Shown here: in pieces, positions 1 to 6,214 of the stretch | How positions within the stretch are numbered: the stretch's first letter is position 1 | Layout: each line of letters starts with the position of its first letter | Source: CAXMRP01 sp964196155 | Lineage (GTDB): Bacteria > Pseudomonadota > Alphaproteobacteria > Rhizobiales > Afifellaceae | Length of the DNA stretch: 7,906 nucleotides | Direction: 5' to 3' | Assembly (NCBI GenBank): GCA_964196155.1 | Contig: CAXMRP010000113.1 | Coordinates: 1-7,906, forward strand | The notes under the pieces: generated by a model | The model's input: only the letters and a program-made list of their open reading frames with translations | What the model was told of the DNA's origin: nothing | Database searches by the model: none | Translations under genes and position numbers: made by a program

Positions 1-142
1 GGCACAACTTGTATGGCCTTGAAAATGCGATTTTTTCGCTTCAGCGGTGCCAGACCCCATGTGAGGTATGGGCCAGTCCAGTGAGATTTTAAAAATTGGA
101 AAGCCATCGCCAGCCGCCGCGCCCGCTGCAATCAACGCAAAG

Positions 143-1696
143 TCAGGCGTCCGGCGGCGCAATCTTCACACCGCTTTCGGTCAGCTTCATCGGCGAGAGT
201 TCGCGATGCGCATGGGTCATCCTGTGATCCAGCATGCGCGTCTGCAGGCGCATCAATTCCGCCCCATAAGCGGGATCCGACGCGAGATTGACATGCTCTT
301 CCGGGTCGTTTTCCAGATCGAACAGAAGCGATGGCAGGCCGCCGTTGAAATGCACCAGCTTGAACCGGCGCTCTCGCAGGATCGCCAAATCGCTTTGCGC
401 CAGCCGTAATCCGAGGTGTCTTTGATATCGCGTCGCCGTCTCGGGGTCGCCGAAGTCGACTTCGGCGAAAACGTGATCGCGCCAGCGCGCCGGCGTTTCG
501 CCGCGCAGGAACGATGCAAGAGACGCACCGTTGAAGGCGGGCGGCGGCGCAAGGCCGATCCAGTCGAGGATCGTCGGCGCCAGATCGATCGATTCCGTCA
601 ACGCATCCACCACCGTGCCGGCGCTGGACCGGCTCTTCGGATCGCGGATGATCAGGGGAATGTGGAAGGCGGGATCGTAGACGGTCTCCTTGCCCCAGAT
701 GAAATGGTCGCCCAGCATCTCGCCATGATCGGCGGTAAAGATGATGAGGGTGTCGTCGTATTGTCCCGTCGACTTCAGATAGTCGATCAACCGACCGACA
801 TGTCGGTCGACTTCGCTGGTCAGCCCGAAATAGACCGCCCGCAGCGCGCGCGCGTCGTTTTCCGGTATCTGGTCCATCCTGCCGTCAAAGCCGATATAGA
901 GCCCACTGTTGGCCGGCTCTGAAAAGAACGCCTGGAAGAACGGATGCTTGGCCTTTTCGTCTTCAATTCCGCCCTTGCAGTTCGCCGGCGTGATCGCTGC
1001 GGGATCGTACATGGTGTTGAACGGGGCGGGCGCGACAAGCGGGGGGTGCGGGCGGATATAGGTGACATGGGCGAACCAGCCCTGATGCTCGCGCACCGAA
1101 AGGCCGCGGATCGTCTGGTCGGTCAGGAAGGCCGTGTCGCTGTCTTCGGCCGAATAGAGCGCCGGGTCGGTGACGGCGGTGCTGGCCGATCCATCGGCTT
1201 TGACCGGCCTGAAAATATCGAGATAGTCCTTTGGCAGCCGGTAGTTCTTTGCCTTCAAGTCTGCAAGCCAGGCCCGATTTGTATCGGCCCGCATCTGAAG
1301 GGCCTCATAAAACCCCGGCATCAGCCCCTCGTAACTGCGCAAATCCGGGTCCTCCGGATCGCGGCCGCGCGGGTCGATACTGGTATCGGTATAGCCGAAA
1401 AGCAGCGGCTCGTATCCGCCCCGGCGCGCTTGCAGCGCGACGTTGGTGTGACGCGCATTGAGTGGTGTCCCGTTGCGCACGGAGCGGTGGTTCATCGCAT
1501 AAAGGCCTGTCAAAAGACTCGCCCTTGACGGGCCGCAGGGTAAGGCGACGGTGAAATGGTTGGCGAATGTCACGCTGTCCGCCATCAAGCGGCGCAGGTT
1601 CAGCAGGTCGAGCGAGCCGGAGAGCGCCCCCAGCAGGCAATCGGCGCGCAACTGGTCGACAACGATAAACAGGATGTTGCCGCGCGAGCGTTTCAT
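143..1696 (-). CDS. Formylglycine-dependent sulfatase / phosphonate monoester hydrolase-like protein
   Basis: A 517-residue alkaline-phosphatase-superfamily hydrolase, predicted to split sulfate monoesters, phosphodiesters or phosphonate monoesters. Seen: an N-terminal metal-binding aspartate in VVDQLRAD (D14, Q15); the sulfatase motif CGPSR (54-58), whose Cys54 should be converted to formylglycine; N75; the RPHPP loop with H217; TADHGE with D323 and H324; and K336 in WGKE. From memory, the order, spacing and whole-length resemblance match Rhizobium phosphonate monoester hydrolase (about 514 residues) better than arylsulfatases or choline sulfatase. Where I recall GYTTT in that enzyme, this one has GYTDT (D104), so substrate preference may differ. 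No signal peptide, so cytoplasmic. The frame is open 37 codons further upstream, but the start at 1696 puts the VVDQ strand at the usual place. Its ribosome site is weak (AGGA, very close). It lies 55 bases after the MetE-like gene and is probably co-transcribed. A formylglycine-generating enzyme must be encoded elsewhere. Confidence 0.9.
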   Translation of the reverse strand: MKRSRGNILFIVVDQLRADCLLGALSGSLDLLNLRRLMADSVTFANHFTVALPCGPSRASLLTGLYAMNHRSVRNGTPLNARHTNVALQARRGGYEPLLFGYTDTSIDPRGRDPEDPDLRSYEGLMPGFYEALQMRADTNRAWLADLKAKNYRLPKDYLDIFRPVKADGSASTAVTDPALYSAEDSDTAFLTDQTIRGLSVREHQGWFAHVTYIRPHPPLVAPAPFNTMYDPAAITPANCKGGIEDEKAKHPFFQAFFSEPANSGLYIGFDGRMDQIPENDARALRAVYFGLTSEVDRHVGRLIDYLKSTGQYDDTLIIFTADHGEMLGDHFIWGKETVYDPAFHIPLIIRDPKSRSSAGTVVDALTESIDLAPTILDWIGLAPPPAFNGASLASFLRGETPARWRDHVFAEVDFGDPETATRYQRHLGLRLAQSDLAILRERRFKLVHFNGGLPSLLFDLENDPEEHVNLASDPAYGAELMRLQTRMLDHRMTHAHRELSPMKLTESGVKIAPPDA

Positions 1697-1751
1697 GTCC
1701 TGAACATCCCGAAGATCCGCTTTCCGGCCCCACAAGGCGCGGCAGGACTTA

Positions 1752-2813
1752 TCACACCTGGCCTGCAGCGATACACATATTGCGCAGCTTTTCCATTGCG
1801 AGATCACGCCCCAGCATCGCCAGGCCGCAATCGGGCGCCGTCATCAGGCGATCCCGGTCGATATGCGCAAGCGCCGCGGTGAGGCGGTCTGCGATGTTCT
1901 CAACCGTCTCGACGCGGCTTTGCGCGATCGCGACCGACCCAAGGATCACCGTCGATACACGGAAAAGCTCAAGCAATGACAGGTCGTTGTGGCGATGGGC
2001 GTCTTCCAGCGAGATCTGGTCGATTGTCGAGGCATCCACCGCCCGGGCCAGCTCGAAATAGCTCGACGGATCGGCCTTGCGATAGTCCGTGTCGTCCAGG
2101 TGTTCGGGATAGCCGCAGCACATATGCATGACCCGCGTGACAGTGTCCGGTACGCCGTCGAAGCACCGGTCCAGGCACTCAACGCCATAGTCGAGCGCGC
2201 GTTTCACATTGCGCGCAAACAGCGGCTCGTCGATCTGGACGGTCCGGCAGCCGGCTTCGGCAAGCGCCCGGATCTCAAAATTGATCGCCGCGGCAAGATC
2301 GAAGGCGAGTTCGCGGTCGTCCCGGTAGTGCGCGTTGGCGCAGGTGTCCATGATGGTCGTCGGGCCCGGCACCGTGATTTTCACGGGGCGATCGGTAAAA
2401 CCCTGCGCGACGGCAAAATCGTGATCCAGAAAATGCTCCCCGTCGGGTTCGATCGTGCCGCGGATGGTCGGCAGCTCGGCCGTATAGGCGCCATCGCGAA
2501 CGGTCCGCGATGTCAGTTTCTCAAAATCGAAACCCGTCAGATGCCGGCAATGGTAGTGGATATAATTCTCGCGGCGCTGTTCGCCGTCCGTGGGAATATC
2601 GACACCGCAAGCGACCTGGTCGGCGATCGCCTCGCCGGTGGCGCGCCGATACAGCGCCTCTGCTTCCACCTCGCCGTCCGCCAGAAGCCGGCTCGCCCGG
2701 CGCGTCACCTCGCCGGCGGTATCCGTCAGGCCGTGTTCGACCTGGAACCAGTCGCGCATCGGAACGTAACCGGGCTTGGGATAGGCACCGATACAGGTCG
2801 TCAGAATAGGCAT
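1752..2813 (-). CDS. MetE-like zinc protein (cobalamin-independent methionine synthase C-terminal domain family)
   Basis: A 353-residue single-domain protein of the MetE/UROD-like barrel superfamily. It lacks the N-terminal half of classical MetE (about 750 residues). All four zinc ligands of MetE have counterparts: H230 and C232 in MHMCCG, E270 in ISLED, and C329 in PDCGLA. Also present are TDGEQRR (75-81) and QIDEP (193-197), both typical of the family. Known members move methyl groups between thiols and methyl donors, or activate thiols such as coenzyme M through zinc. Which reaction this one performs cannot be read here, and it should not be called methionine synthase without more evidence. 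No signal peptide, so cytoplasmic. The ATG at 2813 follows a good ribosome site (GGGGAG, 8-base spacing), and the N-terminus LTTCIGAYPKP fits the family. It is the first gene of a minus-strand pair with the hydrolase. Confidence 0.9.
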   Translation of the reverse strand: MPILTTCIGAYPKPGYVPMRDWFQVEHGLTDTAGEVTRRASRLLADGEVEAEALYRRATGEAIADQVACGVDIPTDGEQRRENYIHYHCRHLTGFDFEKLTSRTVRDGAYTAELPTIRGTIEPDGEHFLDHDFAVAQGFTDRPVKITVPGPTTIMDTCANAHYRDDRELAFDLAAAINFEIRALAEAGCRTVQIDEPLFARNVKRALDYGVECLDRCFDGVPDTVTRVMHMCCGYPEHLDDTDYRKADPSSYFELARAVDASTIDQISLEDAHRHNDLSLLELFRVSTVILGSVAIAQSRVETVENIADRLTAALAHIDRDRLMTAPDCGLAMLGRDLAMEKLRNMCIAAGQV

Positions 2814-2821
2814 TCGAGATA

Positions 2822-2827
2822 CTCCCC
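2822..2827 (-). promoter_or_regulatory. Ribosome binding site of the MetE-like gene
   Basis: On the minus strand the bases read GGGGAG and end 8 bases before the ATG at 2813, which supports that start. Confidence 0.65.
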
Positions 2828-2861
2828 ACGCCGCCGAAGTTCATTATTTTCGACCCGCATG

Positions 2862-2876
2862 GCCCGGTTACCGGGC
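2862..2876. promoter_or_regulatory. GC-rich palindrome in the divergent promoter region
   Basis: GCCCGGT (2862-2868) and ACCGGGC (2870-2876) form a perfect inverted repeat around one central base. It sits in the 147-base gap between the divergent MetE-like gene and the NHL gene, about 50 bases from the MetE-like start and 85 from the NHL start. That position suits an operator controlling both sides, but no regulator gene is in the window and I could not fix convincing -35/-10 boxes. Confidence 0.35.
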
Positions 2877-2946
2877 AAAGATTGCCGGCCGCTCGCGTTA
2901 CAGATTTACCAGCCATGATCGCCGGTCTACGTTTGAGGATATTCGC

Positions 2947-2952
2947 AGGAGG
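2947..2952 (+). promoter_or_regulatory. Ribosome binding site of the NHL-repeat gene
   Basis: A perfect AGGAGG lies 8 bases before the ATG at 2961. It fixes the start and implies efficient initiation. Confidence 0.8.
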
Positions 2953-2960
2953 CGGTACTC

Positions 2961-3857
2961 ATGATCAATCGCGCTTTTTTCAACCGCACTGTTTTCGGCA
3001 TCGCTGCGATAATAAGCGCAATGTCGTCGTTCCCGGTCCCGGCACAGGAGCGGCCGGCATCGCCATTCCCCTTCGCGACCTTTGACGCGGCGAGCGAAGC
3101 GGTTCTGTCCGATCCCCATGATGTCGTTATCGGTCCCGGCGACCGGCTCTATGTCGCCGACAAATTCGCCAACCGGATCGCCATCCTGGACCGCGACACG
3201 CTGGAGGTCATCGGCAGTTTCGGTGACGGCGAATTGTCCGCTCCCCATGACGTCGACTTCGATGCGGCCGGCCGGGCCATCGTCGCCGATACCGGCAACC
3301 ACCGCGTCGCAATCTATGATTTTTCGTCCGGGGCGCCACAATTTGCCGGCTCGATTATCGGCATCGGCCGGCCGGAAGGCGCACTTGCCCATCCCAACGG
3401 CCGAATATACGCAACGTCATCGGGCTTCGGCTCCATCACGGCCTATGAAAACGGCACGCCGGTCGCCACCGCCCGAGGACTTTCAGGGGCGCATGATATT
3501 GCAATTGATTCAAACGGCGATCTCTTCGTTGCCGATTCCGGCAATCGGCGCATTGTCAAATATTCGCCGGACCTTGAAGTGCTGAGTGTTCTCGACGATC
3601 CAAAATACGGCTGGGCCGGCCCGCGCTATCTCGACGTCGATCCGCTCGGCCGCATTGTCGTCGCGGACCAGGATGCCCACCGCATCGTGATGATCGGCAA
3701 GGATGGCGCGCTGGTCGGTGTCCTCGGCAATGGCGTTCCCGGCATGGGCGCAAACAGGTTCGACGATCCCGAAGGGGTCGAGATTTCCGGATCAATGTAT
3801 TTCTTCGCCGATTCCGACAACAACCGGATCGTCCGCTATCAGGTCGTCATGAATTGA
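2961..3857 (+). CDS. Exported NHL-repeat beta-propeller protein
   Basis: A 298-residue protein with an N-terminal signal peptide: basic start, hydrophobic core at about 11-21, and likely cleavage after VPA at residue 28. It should act in the periplasm or outside. The rest is six NHL-type repeats at about 51-77, 94-120, 140-162 (degenerate), 176-201, 220-246 and 269-294. Each carries the pattern PHDV..D..GR.YVAD..N.RI, so together they should close a six-bladed propeller. NHL propellers serve as binding scaffolds or, in lyases and SMP-30-like relatives, as metal-dependent enzymes. No catalytic signature is clear here, so no function is assigned. It is transcribed away from the MetE-like/hydrolase pair from a shared 147-base intergenic region, which hints at common regulation. 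The start is set by a perfect AGGAGG. Confidence 0.88.
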   Translation: MINRAFFNRTVFGIAAIISAMSSFPVPAQERPASPFPFATFDAASEAVLSDPHDVVIGPGDRLYVADKFANRIAILDRDTLEVIGSFGDGELSAPHDVDFDAAGRAIVADTGNHRVAIYDFSSGAPQFAGSIIGIGRPEGALAHPNGRIYATSSGFGSITAYENGTPVATARGLSGAHDIAIDSNGDLFVADSGNRRIVKYSPDLEVLSVLDDPKYGWAGPRYLDVDPLGRIVVADQDAHRIVMIGKDGALVGVLGNGVPGMGANRFDDPEGVEISGSMYFFADSDNNRIVRYQVVMN

Positions 3858-3871
3858 TCCTGCAAGGATCA
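3855..3871 (+). terminator. Small hairpin overlapping the NHL gene stop codon
   Basis: TGATCC (3855-3860) and GGATCA (3866-3871) form a 6-base-pair stem with a TGCAA loop. The stop codon TGA is inside the stem. No run of T follows, so a classical intrinsic terminator is doubtful. Confidence 0.22.
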
Positions 3872-4158
3872 CCCATAAAACCGGGGAATTCCGCAAAGCT
3901 GGATGAGACTGGCGGTGCAGGCAGTCTTGAGCGAACTCGTCTCTGGGCTCGTTTTCCCTGTTAACAGGGAAAATACAGGGAAATTTCACGAAATTGCGGG
4001 TTTATCGCCAAGATTTTTCTGGAATACCTGAGTTAATTCAGTGATTTAGCTGGTAAATCCCCTAAGAAATGGAACAGAGAATTTTATCGAGCTAACAGGG
4101 AATGTTTTTTGCGTAACAGGGATTTATGGTTCCTCATCAGGGATACTGAAATTTTCAG
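3872..4158. repeat. Non-coding AT-rich stretch with palindrome and CAGGGA repeats
   Basis: No gene is supported here. The stretch is clearly more AT-rich than the genes. It holds a perfect 22-base palindrome at 3952-3973 (arms TTTTCCCTGTT and AACAGGGAAAA) and five plus-strand copies of CAGGGA starting at 3965, 3976, 4096, 4117 and 4138. The last three are spaced exactly 21 bases apart. Similar CAGGGAA-rich blocks occur, as far as I recall, in intergenic regions of Bradyrhizobium and Mesorhizobium, so this is probably a dispersed genomic repeat. Confidence 0.55.
3952..3973. repeat. 22-base perfect palindrome
   Basis: TTTTCCCTGTT followed directly by AACAGGGAAAA gives a perfect inverted repeat with no spacer, centred on GTTAAC. 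With no loop bases it suits a protein-binding dyad or a mobile-repeat core better than an RNA terminator. Confidence 0.75.
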
Positions 4159-4269
4159 GTCAAACCCAGCTTGCTGCCCGATGATGCGCATCTGCACACG
4201 TGGCTCGACATGGCGCGCCAGCGGATCAGCTTTCAGGGGCTGCCGGCGCGCATCTGCTGGGTCGGGCTG
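4159..4269 (+). pseudogene. hutU: Urocanate hydratase fragment (hutU remnant)
   Basis: The plus frame encodes about 37 residues that match an internal stretch of urocanate hydratase, roughly residues 380-420 of the 555-residue family. Diagnostic pieces are LLPDDAHLH, TWLDMARQRI and the highly conserved FQGLPARICWVGL, which borders the NAD-binding region. Similarity stops abruptly after VGL at 4269, where GQR..LGLAFNE would be expected, and nothing recognisable precedes it. About 93 percent of the gene is missing on both sides with no other hut gene nearby, so this is debris. The remaining codons are uninterrupted and well conserved, which suggests a fairly recent loss or transfer of the piece. 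Confidence 0.75.
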
Positions 4270-4365
4270 GCCGCTATGGCTATCGTCGTGTTGCGGCTCT
4301 CCTTCGAGATGCCAGCAGAACGATTTAACGCTTGTGTTGCATTGATCGGTTGAGGCGGCACCCCG

Positions 4366-4421
4366 AAAGCGGAAGTCGCGAGACGCCGGTGCCACTTCCG
4401 CTTTGTGCCAAAAGCGGAAGT
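4366..4421. repeat. Three alternating copies of an 11-base inverted repeat
   Basis: AAAGCGGAAGT at 4366-4376 and again at 4411-4421 flank its exact complement ACTTCCGCTTT at 4394-4404. The middle arm can pair with either neighbour: a 17-base loop on the left, a 6-base loop on the right. No T-run follows, so it looks like a dispersed palindromic element rather than a terminator. From memory, similar AAAGCGGAAGT-type units are scattered in rhizobial intergenic DNA. Confidence 0.65.
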
Positions 4422-4432
4422 TACTCATACGA

Positions 4433-4487
4433 TGGGCGAATCCAGAGATGTGCTTGCCACGATCTGTGAAATCAAGCCGTTCGCCCA
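4433..4487. repeat. 8-base inverted repeat TGGGCGAA / TTCGCCCA
   Basis: TGGGCGAA at 4433-4440 is mirrored by TTCGCCCA at 4480-4487 across 39 bases. It directly follows the three-arm palindrome cluster and may belong to the same element. Function unknown. Confidence 0.3.
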
Positions 4488-4496
4488 CGCAATTGA

Positions 4497-4640
4497 GGCG
4501 TCCGCTTCAGCCTCGATCTGGAAATGGCACCGGTTTCGCTCGCCGTGGTTGTTAGCGTGCTGGCAGCGGCCGGGGCCTTGACGGTCGTCGGCTATGACCC
4601 GGCGCGCGGTTGTCGCAGCCGCCAAGGTTCTGATTCATAA
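4497..4640 (+). pseudogene. Possible N-terminal shard of a membrane permease
   Basis: The plus frame after a TGA at 4494 reads VRFSLDLEMAP and then a hydrophobic helix (VSLAVVVSVLAAAGALTVV) ending in GYDP at about 4601, before 12 unrelated residues and a stop. This shape resembles the first membrane segment of sugar/nucleoside-type ABC permeases, which often read RLEL..P, then a helix, then G.DP. It could equally be chance hydrophobic coding in GC-rich DNA. No ribosome site supports it as a real small protein. Confidence 0.25.
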
Positions 4641-4669
4641 TCTTAATTCTAGGATTCAAACCGCGTGAA

Positions 4670-5431
4670 TTAAAGAAGCACCAGGCCCGGGTACCGGCTC
4701 TCAAGAAGCCGGATAAAGGCCTCGGCCGGTTCGCCGGTGCGGTCGGCGGGCGGCAGGTCGACATCGACAGCTTCCACGCAATGCGCCGGGCGGTCGGAAA
4801 AAATGAGCAGATGGTCGGCAAGCCGGACCGCCTCGCGAATATTGTGGGTGACCATGAGAACAGTAGGAGGATGCACTGCAAGGAGCGAGGCAAGCCTGTC
4901 GCGCAAGCGGTTCGCCGTTGTCTCGTCGAGCGACACGAAAGGCTCATCGAGAACGAGAATTTCCGGCTCGATGGCGAAGGCACGGGCGAGTGCGGTGCGC
5001 CGCGCCATGCCGAGCGAGAGTTCCGCCGGAAAAGCGTTGCGAAATTCGCCAAGGCCGACCTGGGCAAAAAGCTCAGACAGATCGCGGCCGGTCATGGCGT
5101 CGGGCAGCGCCAGGCGGACATTGTCTTCCACCGTCCGCCACGGCAAAAGCCGGGGTTCCTGGAAGACGGCGCCGATACGCGAACTTGCAAACGCCGGATC
5201 AATTGCGCCGGCATAGTCGCTGTCCAGGCCGAGCAGGATGCCCAAAGTCGTCGTCTTGCCGCAGCCTGACGGCCCGATCATGCATGTAAAGCGGCCGGCC
5301 GGCAGATTGAAGGACAAATCCTTGAGCACCGCGACCGGCTCGCCATTTGCCGCGGCAAACGACTTGGCGGCGATGTCGACAGATAAGAGTTCGCCTTCAG
5401 TTTCCATGCGCTGCGATACCGGAACGTCCAT
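4670..5431 (-). CDS. ABC importer ATPase (SsuB/TauB/NrtD class)
   Basis: A 253-residue ATP-binding subunit that would power uptake by the permease encoded just upstream. Seen: Walker A GPSGCGKTT (53-61), Q-loop with Q91 in VFQEPRLLPW, Walker B ILVLDEP (158-164), D-loop SLDE (167-170) and switch histidine H196 in MVTHN. The phrase VFQEPRLLPWRTV marks the sulfonate/taurine/nitrate importer class. The signature reads LSLGM (138-142) instead of the usual LSGGM. The following ARRTALARA is regular, so this is probably a clade feature and not damage. It begins 3 bases after the permease stop, implying translational coupling. A second in-frame ATG at 5407 (METEG) is possible, but neither has a strong ribosome site. 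It is the last gene of the three-gene minus-strand operon. Confidence 0.92.
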   Translation of the reverse strand: MDVPVSQRMETEGELLSVDIAAKSFAAANGEPVAVLKDLSFNLPAGRFTCMIGPSGCGKTTTLGILLGLDSDYAGAIDPAFASSRIGAVFQEPRLLPWRTVEDNVRLALPDAMTGRDLSELFAQVGLGEFRNAFPAELSLGMARRTALARAFAIEPEILVLDEPFVSLDETTANRLRDRLASLLAVHPPTVLMVTHNIREAVRLADHLLIFSDRPAHCVEAVDVDLPPADRTGEPAEAFIRLLESRYPGLVLL

Positions 5432-5434
5432 GCG

Positions 5435-6214
5435 TCAGGCCGGCCTTGGCCGCCAGCGATAGGCGCGTTTCTCGATCGGCTGCACGATCATGTACTCGAT
5501 CGCCAGCATGATCGCGGCAAAAGCGATCGTATAGGCCAAAATTGCGCGAACATCGAAGGTCTGGAAATAAATGTAAATCTGAAAGCCGACGCCGTTCGGC
5601 CGGCCGAGAAGCTCCACGACGAGAACGATCTTCCAGATCAGCGCCAGCCCCGATCTGGCGGCCGCGGCGATATAGGGCTGCAATTGCGGCAAGGTGACGT
5701 GGCGCAAAGTGCGGGCGCGCGAGAAGCGGAAGATCCGCGCCATTTGAAAATAATCCGGGTTCATGGCTCGCGCGCCCTCGCGGATGGTGACAGCGACATT
5801 GGGAATCTTGTTGAGCGCAACGGCCGTGATCGCGGCACCATCGACCAGCCCGATCCAGATATAGGCAAGCACGATGATGACCAGTGCCGGCGCATTCAAC
5901 AAAAGAATGATCCACGGCTCCAAGAGGAGATTGCCGGCCGTGCTGCGTCCCATAAACAGCCCGATTGCCGTGCCGATCGCCATGGCGATCACAAAGGCTG
6001 CGGCGACCCGGGCAAGCGTGATGGTCAGATGGTAAGGCAGTTCGCCGGAGACCGTTTCCCTGCTCAGAAAAATGACAACGCTCAGCGGGTCCGGGCAAAG
6101 GCGCGGGCCCATCGCCAAAGATGCCAGCGACCACAACGCGAAAAAGCCGGCAATCGATATTGCCCGCGCCACCCACGGCGACAAGCCGCTGGTACCAGTT
6201 GCGTCAGGTTCCAT
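5435..6214 (-). CDS. ABC importer permease (SsuC/TauC class)
   Basis: A 259-residue inner-membrane subunit with about six membrane segments, roughly at 17-36, 67-88, 98-124, 126-141, 184-201 and 223-243. The cytoplasmic coupling loop (EAA motif) is visible as EGARAMNPDYF (146-156) running to VTLPQLQPY (173-181). This is where the ATPase docks. Length and layout fit the binding-protein-dependent permeases for sulfonate, taurine and nitrate. The ATG at 6214 overlaps the end of the binding-protein gene by 11 bases (ATGGAACCTGA), with no clear ribosome site of its own. Its translation may therefore depend on ribosomes finishing the upstream gene, which matters because that gene has an internal stop. 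Confidence 0.92.
   Translation of the reverse strand: MEPDATGTSGLSPWVARAISIAGFFALWSLASLAMGPRLCPDPLSVVIFLSRETVSGELPYHLTITLARVAAAFVIAMAIGTAIGLFMGRSTAGNLLLEPWIILLLNAPALVIIVLAYIWIGLVDGAAITAVALNKIPNVAVTIREGARAMNPDYFQMARIFRFSRARTLRHVTLPQLQPYIAAAARSGLALIWKIVLVVELLGRPNGVGFQIYIYFQTFDVRAILAYTIAFAAIMLAIEYMIVQPIEKRAYRWRPRPA

Noticed and set aside
56..72. CCCAT / ATGGG hairpin downstream of the hydrolase gene as terminator
   Set aside because: The stem is only 5 base pairs and no T-run follows in the direction of transcription.
1697..1807. Upstream in-frame extension of the hydrolase by 37 residues, overlapping the MetE-like gene end
   Set aside because: The extension is rich in Cys, Arg and Trp, unlike a family N-terminus. 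The normal first strand (NILFIVVDQ) begins right after the ATG at 1696.
1989..2918. Long plus-strand open frame (309 codons) opposite the MetE-like gene
   Set aside because: It lies antisense to a gene with clear family motifs, encodes no recognisable domain, and is the usual mirror frame of GC-rich coding DNA.
4084..4488. 134-codon minus-strand frame across the intergenic region
   Set aside because: It reads through the hutU shard in antisense and through the palindromes. Its N-terminal string (MSNFRFWHKAEV) is the type of spurious peptide made by the repeated palindrome.
3858..4669. CRISPR array suggested by repeated short motifs
   Set aside because: Repeats are only 6-11 bases, partly inverted, and there are no uniform spacers or cas genes.
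5397..6176. 259-codon minus-strand frame within the permease gene
   Set aside because: It is an alternative frame of the permease, with Arg/Cys/His-rich low-meaning sequence and no membrane or domain pattern.
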